DNA of 10,204 nt from Thermodesulfovibrionia bacterium (lineage in GTDB: Bacteria > Nitrospirota > Thermodesulfovibrionia > UBA6902). The stretch is from NCBI GenBank assembly GCA_947258735.1, contig CAMYJJ010000095.1, positions 1-10,204 of the forward strand. Direction: 5' to 3'. Below the pieces are notes generated by a model, which was not told the DNA's origin, did no database searches, and worked only from the letters and a program-made list of their open reading frames with translations. Below are positions 5,271 through 10,204 of the stretch, piece after piece. Within the stretch, counting starts at the first letter, position 1, and each line of letters opens with the position of its first letter. The position numbers and the translations under genes are program-made.

Positions 5271-7385
5271 ATGATTGACGAACAGGACCATCTGCCTATT
5301 GACTCACGCTTACTGAGTGAGGCCATATATGAGCTTAATATCTCCCGCCATAATGTGTCTGTCTACCCGGAAGATCACCCCATCATTGATAAATCATTGA
5401 CAGAGGCATTTAACAACGTTCAAAAACTCTTTGCCCTGAGAGCTGAATTTACCCTGGCCATTGCTAACGATACTATTATCATTGATAAACATTACCTTGA
5501 TAAGAAGAATTCTTTTTTCCGGGACTTTGCTCTCTGTCTGAGCCAGAAAGACATTGCCTATGTAACGTTTATAAAGGGATTAAAAAAAGATGAGCTCTAT
5601 TCGTTTCACCGGTTCTTGCTGGCCGACACAACTGAGGAATCTCCATCAAACATGCAGGCCCGGTTAAACGAATATAATCTCAGCCATATCACTATTGGAT
5701 TTATTGATTATACGGCCTTCAGTCTGAATGAAGGCAAGACCGGGGAGGATGGAAACACGGTATCCCTGTGGGAACAGTACGTCTATGGTCTTATGCTCGG
5801 CAATATACAGTCTCAGGACGTATCAGGTGTTATCCAGGAAATCCCTCCTGTACGTATGGCTGAACTGATAAATACTATTGCTGATGCCCATTCCGATACG
5901 GGTAATTATAAAAATATAATTTCCTCATATATCGGTTCGTCCATCTCAAACAAACTTACAGACAAGGAATTCAGAAAACTCGTTGAAGTGGTACATAAAC
6001 TGAGTCCTGATATAAAACAGCAGTTTCTCTCCTCTACGATGGACATTATATCTGATGATATGGATTCAGTACAAAAACTTCTGCAGGAGATGCCGCTTAA
6101 TGACATATTGGATTTTCTGAGCATAATTAACGAGCAAATGGTCGTTATCCCGGAAGCCCTGAATAACGTTCTTACCAAGTTTTCTAAAATCCATAAAGGG
6201 ATGACTGATGCACCGCGCATCGGCGGGGAGTTCATTGAGGATGACATATTGCTTTCAAATGAGGTCACCGGCCTCCTCTCAGATTCCAATTTCAGCACCT
6301 TTGTTTCTGATATCTATCACAAGGAAATTCAAAGCCTGATCCGGCATAATGCAGGGGATATAAGCCCTGAGCTGATCGAAGAATTTGAAAAACAGTGGAG
6401 TGATGAGCATATTGAAAATGTATTTCACGACATTGTTCTTGAGCTCATGTCGACTGAAAGGCTTGGTACAATTTCAGAGTCAGAATATGAGGATTACCTT
6501 GCTATTCTTAAGGAACAGATAGAACATTTCATCATAACTGGGCAGTATAAGATGGTACTTGACGCGTTAATGACCCTGGAAGCAAATGCTGTAAAGAATC
6601 CGCAAAATGATGTCATGGTCTCGGCATCACAGTTCTTTCATGAAGCTGAGTTCATGTCTCAGCTCGTACACTCTATCAGGCTGATAGGAAGGTCAAAGAG
6701 AGAAGATGTATATACGCTTTGTGAATTTTATAAAGATGAGATCATCCCCTTTTTAATGGATGCTCTTACTGATGAAGATTCTCCCTCTATCAGGAGGTTC
6801 TTAATCGGCCTTATTTCTCATTTTGGTGACATCGCATCTGATATTGCGATAACCCGTCTTGAGGACAGCAGATGGTTTGTGATAAGAAATATGCTTTTTA
6901 TCCTGTTGGAATGCGGGAGTGACGACGCACTTCGCAAGGCCAAGCCATATTGTACCCATGAGAATCCAAAGGTCAGTTTTGAGGCAATAAAATGTCTTCT
7001 CAAGGCCGGGGATAAATCCGCTGTCAGGCCGCTGAGAAATTATTTAAAATCCAATTCAAGAGAACTATTAAAAAAGGCACTGTTACTTACCGGCGCATAT
7101 AACGTAAGAGAAGTTGTTCCTGATCTGATTCAGATGCTTAACAAAAAATCATTGACTGGCGGGAACATTGAAGACAAGGTCGCTGTTGTCAGGGCCCTTG
7201 GACAGGTACAGGACCTGCGTGCCCTTGAAGCCCTGAACAATGTGCTTTCAACAAAGAAACTTCTGTTTAATGATGCACTGGAAAATCTGAAAAAAGAGGC
7301 GAAGATCGCGCTCAAACAATATACCCGCAATAAAGACGGAGAATCAGCAGATACATCGCGTGACGAGAGCGCTCAATATAAATAG
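5271..7385 (+). CDS. HEAT-repeat protein with N-terminal module shared with the downstream HD-GYP protein
   Basis: The 704-residue protein is predicted to be cytoplasmic, with no signal peptide or membrane segment. Residues about 12-118 form an alpha/beta module with Y-P-E-D-H-P, an I-I-I-D strand, and the pattern I-A-Y-V-T-F-I-K-G-L-x3-E-L-x2-F. The same pattern occurs at the start of the next gene's product. Residues about 165-470 are mostly helical and not recognised. Residues about 480-685 contain roughly six HEAT-like helix pairs (for example P-F-L-M-D-A-L-T-D-E-D at 493-503, R-L-E-D-S-R-W-F-V-I-R-N from about 529, and V-V-R-A-L-G near 640), which usually serve as a protein-binding scaffold. 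The tail is polar and charged. The ATG at 5271 has AGGA five bases upstream. An in-frame ATG at 5223 lacks a ribosome site but would add 16 residues (W-V-E-L-C-I-A-L) that could continue the first helix. The next gene starts three bases after the stop, so the two are very probably co-transcribed and functionally linked. Confidence 0.8.
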   Translation: MIDEQDHLPIDSRLLSEAIYELNISRHNVSVYPEDHPIIDKSLTEAFNNVQKLFALRAEFTLAIANDTIIIDKHYLDKKNSFFRDFALCLSQKDIAYVTFIKGLKKDELYSFHRFLLADTTEESPSNMQARLNEYNLSHITIGFIDYTAFSLNEGKTGEDGNTVSLWEQYVYGLMLGNIQSQDVSGVIQEIPPVRMAELINTIADAHSDTGNYKNIISSYIGSSISNKLTDKEFRKLVEVVHKLSPDIKQQFLSSTMDIISDDMDSVQKLLQEMPLNDILDFLSIINEQMVVIPEALNNVLTKFSKIHKGMTDAPRIGGEFIEDDILLSNEVTGLLSDSNFSTFVSDIYHKEIQSLIRHNAGDISPELIEEFEKQWSDEHIENVFHDIVLELMSTERLGTISESEYEDYLAILKEQIEHFIITGQYKMVLDALMTLEANAVKNPQNDVMVSASQFFHEAEFMSQLVHSIRLIGRSKREDVYTLCEFYKDEIIPFLMDALTDEDSPSIRRFLIGLISHFGDIASDIAITRLEDSRWFVIRNMLFILLECGSDDALRKAKPYCTHENPKVSFEAIKCLLKAGDKSAVRPLRNYLKSNSRELLKKALLLTGAYNVREVVPDLIQMLNKKSLTGGNIEDKVAVVRALGQVQDLRALEALNNVLSTKKLLFNDALENLKKEAKIALKQYTRNKDGESADTSRDESAQYK

Positions 7386-7388
7386 GCC

Positions 7389-8489
7389 ATGGAACATATA
7401 AAACATTTTATATCAACCTTTATGACTGCCGTCTCAAACTGCTCGCTTTACTCACGGGACCATGACGCATTTGATGATCTTGCAAAAAAAACGCATTCCC
7501 TGCTTCTTGATGTTATAAAGGACCGCCTGGAGTTAATGCTTCTGGAAAAAGAACTGGTGGTCAACAGCAAACCCTTCAGGTTCAAGGGGCTGCATAAAAA
7601 CAGTATCATCAAGCGCTTCAAGAAGAAAGGGATTGCCCGCGTTGACTTTCTGCCGGGGGTTACCCTTCCTGAAGTAAAGCAGTTTATAATTGACATGTCT
7701 TCCCCTGATAAAAATCTGAAACTCTATCCACACATTAAATTCGGCACCATTGATATCAATGTGTCTGTAACCGAACAGGACGGAGTACTTGAACAATATT
7801 CCATTCCAGAAAATATCGAAAAGGTGAAAGATATTTTTCATGTTACGTCCCCGTTCAGGAAGCTCAATATTGCAGGCATTGATGAAGTCGTGGTACATTT
7901 TATCGCCTCAATTAAAAGGGAAGCCAATATTCTTAAGTATCTGAACCCGGTAAAAATGTTCAGTGAATACACATACACGCACGCCACCAATGTTGCGATG
8001 ATTTCTGTCTTTATGGCTGAATCTATCGGCGTAGATAATGCTTTATTGCATGATATAGGGGTAGCTGCCCTCCTGCATGATACGGGCAAAATGTTTATCA
8101 GCAATGAAGTCCTTGAAAAAACCGCCACGCTTGACGAAAAGGAGTTTACTGAAATTCAGAACCATTCGCTCTACGGCGCAAGGTATCTGGCAAAAATTGA
8201 TGATGTTCCCCGTCTCGCCCCGATCGTTGCATTTGAACACCATATGAAATATGATCTGACAGGGTATCCTGTGTTAAAAGCAAACGGACGAAAGCAGCAT
8301 ATCTGCAGCCAGATCATTGCGATCGCCGATTTCTTTGATGCCCTGAGAAGCCAGCGTCCTTACAGAGAATCCATGAATATCAAGAATATCCTTGCACTGA
8401 TAAAAAAAGGATCGGGCAATGATTTCAATCCGGTCCTGGTAGATAATTTCATAGGAAACATTGAGCAAATATTCTCCAAAACGGAATAA
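7389..8489 (+). CDS. HD-GYP-type phosphodiesterase with N-terminal module
   Basis: The 366-residue protein has two parts. Residues about 5-105 repeat the module of the upstream protein: Y-S-R-D-H, an L-V-V-N-S strand, and I-A-R-V-D-F-L-P-G-V-x3-E-V-x2-F. Residues about 180-340 form an HD-GYP-like domain. Visible metal and active-site motifs are H198 (Y-T-H-A-T-N-V), H230-D231-T-G-K234, H259 in N-H-S, H284-H285, T291-G-Y-P294, A-D-F-F-D-A-L (313-319) and R-P-Y-R (323-326). HD-GYP proteins hydrolyse cyclic di-GMP or related cyclic dinucleotides. The usual G-x-G-Y-P is D-L-T-G-Y-P here, so specificity may differ, but the metal ligands look intact and an active enzyme is likely. There is no receiver, PAS or membrane domain, so control probably comes through the N-terminal module or the HEAT partner. 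The start lies three bases after the upstream stop with no strong ribosome site, which suggests translational coupling. Confidence 0.88.
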   Translation: MEHIKHFISTFMTAVSNCSLYSRDHDAFDDLAKKTHSLLLDVIKDRLELMLLEKELVVNSKPFRFKGLHKNSIIKRFKKKGIARVDFLPGVTLPEVKQFIIDMSSPDKNLKLYPHIKFGTIDINVSVTEQDGVLEQYSIPENIEKVKDIFHVTSPFRKLNIAGIDEVVVHFIASIKREANILKYLNPVKMFSEYTYTHATNVAMISVFMAESIGVDNALLHDIGVAALLHDTGKMFISNEVLEKTATLDEKEFTEIQNHSLYGARYLAKIDDVPRLAPIVAFEHHMKYDLTGYPVLKANGRKQHICSQIIAIADFFDALRSQRPYRESMNIKNILALIKKGSGNDFNPVLVDNFIGNIEQIFSKTE

Positions 8490-8518
8490 TAAGATATTTA
8501 TGTAATCAGTAAAGACAG

Positions 8519-9628
8519 CTATTGAATTCCAAACAGTTTTCTCGCTACCTTCCCGGTTACTGTTTCTTTTGCCTGTAACGCTCCGTATGGACATACTTCT
8601 ATACAGCAGAAACATCGGATGCATTTGTCATAATCAAAATATATTTTCTTCTTCCCATTCCTGATGGCCAGCGCTGGACAATATTTCCAGCATTCACCGC
8701 ACATTTTGCAAACCTTGTCATCACAGACAGGTCTCTGAACAAGATGCTTTCTGATAAAGCCATGCATGCGGGCAGGTCCGAATACAGCGGGTGAAATGTC
8801 CGGGAGCTTAAAACCTGTTATAACAGGCATATCGCCATCAATCACCACTTCATCAGGGACCGGACTATGAAGTGCAGACATTTTATTGGTAAGTAATATG
8901 TCAGGTTCAAGGCCAAGCATCTTACATACGGTTAAGTCCATGGCTGCGGCACTGTTGCTCCCGAGCAGGAGCCCAAGCTTTTTGGGTGTCCCTCCTTTGC
9001 CCGGACCCTGGCCCTCCATGGCAAGGATACCATCCATAATTGTCATAGTAGGATTAACAGCCTTACAGACTCTCGCAAGCAGATCAGCAAACATCTCCCT
9101 GTCTACACCGGCCCTCATATGCCATTCAGGTTTTTTCATGCCTACAATGCAGCCGAACATGTTTTTCACGGCCAGCGTAAGTTTCATCTGGGCATGGGTC
9201 TTGAGCTTAGGCAGGTTTATAAGAACATCAGCCTCGATCGCATCTCTGGCTATCTCTATGTTGTTAAAGGGCCTGCCCACATCTATGTTCACTGTCTCGG
9301 TAAACTCTCTGCATTCAGCATCAAGTCCCTGAAGCGCCTGTGTTATGCCGCTTACACTGAGAATTTTTTTAAACGATCCGATCGCAGGACTGTCAGATAT
9401 CCGGGGGACTGCACCTCTTTCATTGATATACGCAACCACGGCCTTGATGAGAAGCGGATGGGTCACGACCGCCCTGTCAGGTGCAGCAGGGGCAAGCAGG
9501 TTTGATTTTACCACAACGCGGCTGTTTGGGCCGATGTCCCTGCCTCCCAGGAAATCCATCATTTGAAATATAAGCGGTCTCAGGAGGTCATAATCATATT
9601 CGGCTTTTCTGATAAATACCTTTGTCAT
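8519..9628 (-). CDS. DUF362 protein with C-terminal double [4Fe-4S] ferredoxin domain
   Basis: The 369-residue product begins with a DUF362 domain (about 1-275). Typical segments are V-V-V-K-S-N-L (38-44), I-S-D-S-P (77-81), D-V-L-I-N-L-P-K-L-K-T-H (134-145), L-A-V-K-N-M-F-G (152-159) and I-M-D-G-I-L-A-M-E-G-Q-G-P (197-209). The C-terminus carries two ferredoxin motifs: C307-C310-C313-C317-P and C336-C339-C342-C346-P. C302 and C341 are additional. Two [4Fe-4S] clusters are therefore expected, in the cytoplasm, with no signal peptide or membrane helix. DUF362-ferredoxin fusions are common in anaerobes and are inferred to take part in redox chemistry, but I know of no settled reaction for this form. 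The gene is convergent with the HD-GYP gene and separated by 29 bases. The start gives a normal family N-terminus (M-T-K-V-F-I), although no ribosome site is evident. Confidence 0.9.
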   Translation of the reverse strand: MTKVFIRKAEYDYDLLRPLIFQMMDFLGGRDIGPNSRVVVKSNLLAPAAPDRAVVTHPLLIKAVVAYINERGAVPRISDSPAIGSFKKILSVSGITQALQGLDAECREFTETVNIDVGRPFNNIEIARDAIEADVLINLPKLKTHAQMKLTLAVKNMFGCIVGMKKPEWHMRAGVDREMFADLLARVCKAVNPTMTIMDGILAMEGQGPGKGGTPKKLGLLLGSNSAAAMDLTVCKMLGLEPDILLTNKMSALHSPVPDEVVIDGDMPVITGFKLPDISPAVFGPARMHGFIRKHLVQRPVCDDKVCKMCGECWKYCPALAIRNGKKKIYFDYDKCIRCFCCIEVCPYGALQAKETVTGKVARKLFGIQ

Positions 9629-9667
9629 AATTGATGTATTGTAACAGACCGGATGTCAGGGAATGCA

Positions 9668-9695
9668 TCTGTAAGACAGGGATAAGCAATGTCAA
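9668..9695 (-). promoter_or_regulatory. Candidate sigma-70 promoter for the DUF362 gene
   Basis: On the minus strand a perfect TTGACA (9695-9690) is followed after 16 bases by TACAGA (9673-9668; 3 of 6 to the -10). The leader to the ATG at 9628 would be about 35 bases. The strong -35 and fitting distance support it; the poor -10 weakens it. Confidence 0.3.
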
Positions 9696-9777
9696 ATTTG
9701 CGCAACTATTCATATATAAATTATTTTTTTTCTGTAACCCCAAAATGATAATGTCCTATTACAGCAAAGTAGAAATG

Positions 9778-10104
9778 TCAGGTATAGGATATGCTAAACT
9801 GCCCTATTTTAAAGGAGGGCAGTCTACCATCAGCATCATCTATCGCAGCAAGCTGACAACAGCCAAACCATCTGTGAGGACTTCCATCCCACTGCACCAG
9901 CATTCCTGGACATGCTTTCCTGGGGCGTCGGCTTCTATGCTTTAAAGCTCTCCTTGTCCGCTTTGCTTTTTGTCCATTTGATCTCCGTATCTTTCTGACC
10001 GTTTCTCTACTTATAGTAATTCCTTCCCGCTCTTCTAATATTTCTGTGAAATGACTGTCATTAGTATTCTCATACTTGCTTTGGTGTAGCGCCCAATTAA
10101 GATG
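9778..10104 (-). pseudogene. Transposase remnant (DDE/rve type, ISNCY-like), truncated at both ends
   Basis: Minus-strand translation of 10104-9778 gives a 108-codon open frame bounded by stops and without a plausible start codon. It contains a clear transposase core: K-Y-E-N-T-N-D-S-H-F-T-E, then E-R-E-G-I-T-I-S-R-E-T-V-R, a basic stretch with K-H-R-S-R-R, then V-Q-W-D-G-S-P-H and A-I-D-D-A-D-G-R. The last two carry the first two catalytic aspartates of an integrase-type core. The match stops at about 9823, just after the second aspartate, and the catalytic glutamate region is missing. Upstream, the helix-turn-helix N-terminus is not recognisable and a TGA interrupts the frame at 10107-10105. 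Full-length relatives are several times longer, so it cannot be functional. The family name rests on remembered motif patterns; IS481-like transposases are an alternative. Confidence 0.75.
9798..9823. repeat. Perfect 8-bp inverted repeat at the transposase truncation point
   Basis: ACTGCCCT (9798-9805) and AGGGCAGT (9816-9823) are exact complements around a 10-base spacer. They could form a hairpin in RNA from either strand. No U-run follows, so it is not a typical terminator. It lies exactly where similarity to transposase ends, which suggests that it marks a deletion junction or belongs to the element's end. Confidence 0.5.
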
Positions 10105-10204
10105 TCACCATTTTGTTCGTGGAATTGGTTGACACATTCCCCTTCCATTTAAGTAAACCGTATTTAGATAATGCAGTAATCACAGCTTTTCGTCGAGCAT
10201 TTTC
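10105..10204. other. Right-edge flank, no gene recognised
   Basis: The minus strand is open from the right edge to a TAA near 10100 (33 codons, including A-L-S-K-Y-G-L-L-K-W-K), but the family was not recognised. It may be the end of a gene lying beyond the window, further transposase debris, or noncoding. A plus-strand TTGACA occurs at 10129-10134 without a good -10. Confidence 0.25.

Noticed and set aside
8490..8518. Bidirectional terminator between the convergent HD-GYP and DUF362 genes
   Set aside because: The 29-base gap contains no inverted repeat or U-run.
9631..9945. 104-codon frame on the plus strand
   Set aside because: It runs antisense to the transposase remnant, which has clear family motifs on the minus strand; the plus frame is its shadow.

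Overview
The window looks like chromosomal DNA from an anaerobic, redox-versatile Gram-negative-type bacterium. The signs are a secreted six-heme c-type cytochrome, a DUF362 protein with two [4Fe-4S] motifs, a HEAT-repeat/HD-GYP gene pair and a stand-alone response regulator, with moderate base composition and AT-rich intergenic DNA. Nitrospirota or a deltaproteobacterial (Desulfobacterota-type) lineage would fit, but this is an inference from gene content; there is no rRNA or other marker gene.

Layout. Positions 1-446 (minus) hold the 5' part of a secreted protein with a galactose-binding-like fold, cut by the left edge. At 585-1028 (minus) is a single-domain Rcp1/CheY-type receiver with its own AT-rich upstream region. 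After about 440 bases without a convincing gene, 1472-1642 (plus) encodes a 56-residue zinc-ribbon protein. Its stop codon overlaps that of a convergent, oversized and divergent SAICAR-synthetase (PurC)-like gene at 1639-2928 (minus). A roughly 310-base divergent intergenic region then leads to the exported hexaheme cytochrome at 3242-4864 (plus). About 400 gene-free bases follow, containing a pair of direct repeats.

Positions 5271-8489 (plus) are a tight two-gene operon: a 704-residue HEAT-repeat protein and a 366-residue HD-GYP-type phosphodiesterase. Both appear to carry the same kind of N-terminal module, which makes this pair the most system-like part of the window. Convergent to it, at 8519-9628 (minus), is the DUF362/ferredoxin gene. 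The right end (about 9750-10140) holds a decayed fragment of a DDE transposase, resembling ISNCY-type transposases, on the minus strand. It has lost both ends and may be an internally deleted insertion-sequence derivative.

How the genes may work together. The receiver and the HD-GYP/HEAT pair point to phosphorelay and cyclic-dinucleotide signalling, while the cytochrome and the DUF362 protein point to electron transfer. No pathway is completed inside the window, and apart from the HEAT/HD-GYP pair the genes look like independent units. No tRNA, rRNA, CRISPR array, recognised riboswitch or convincing intrinsic terminator was seen.
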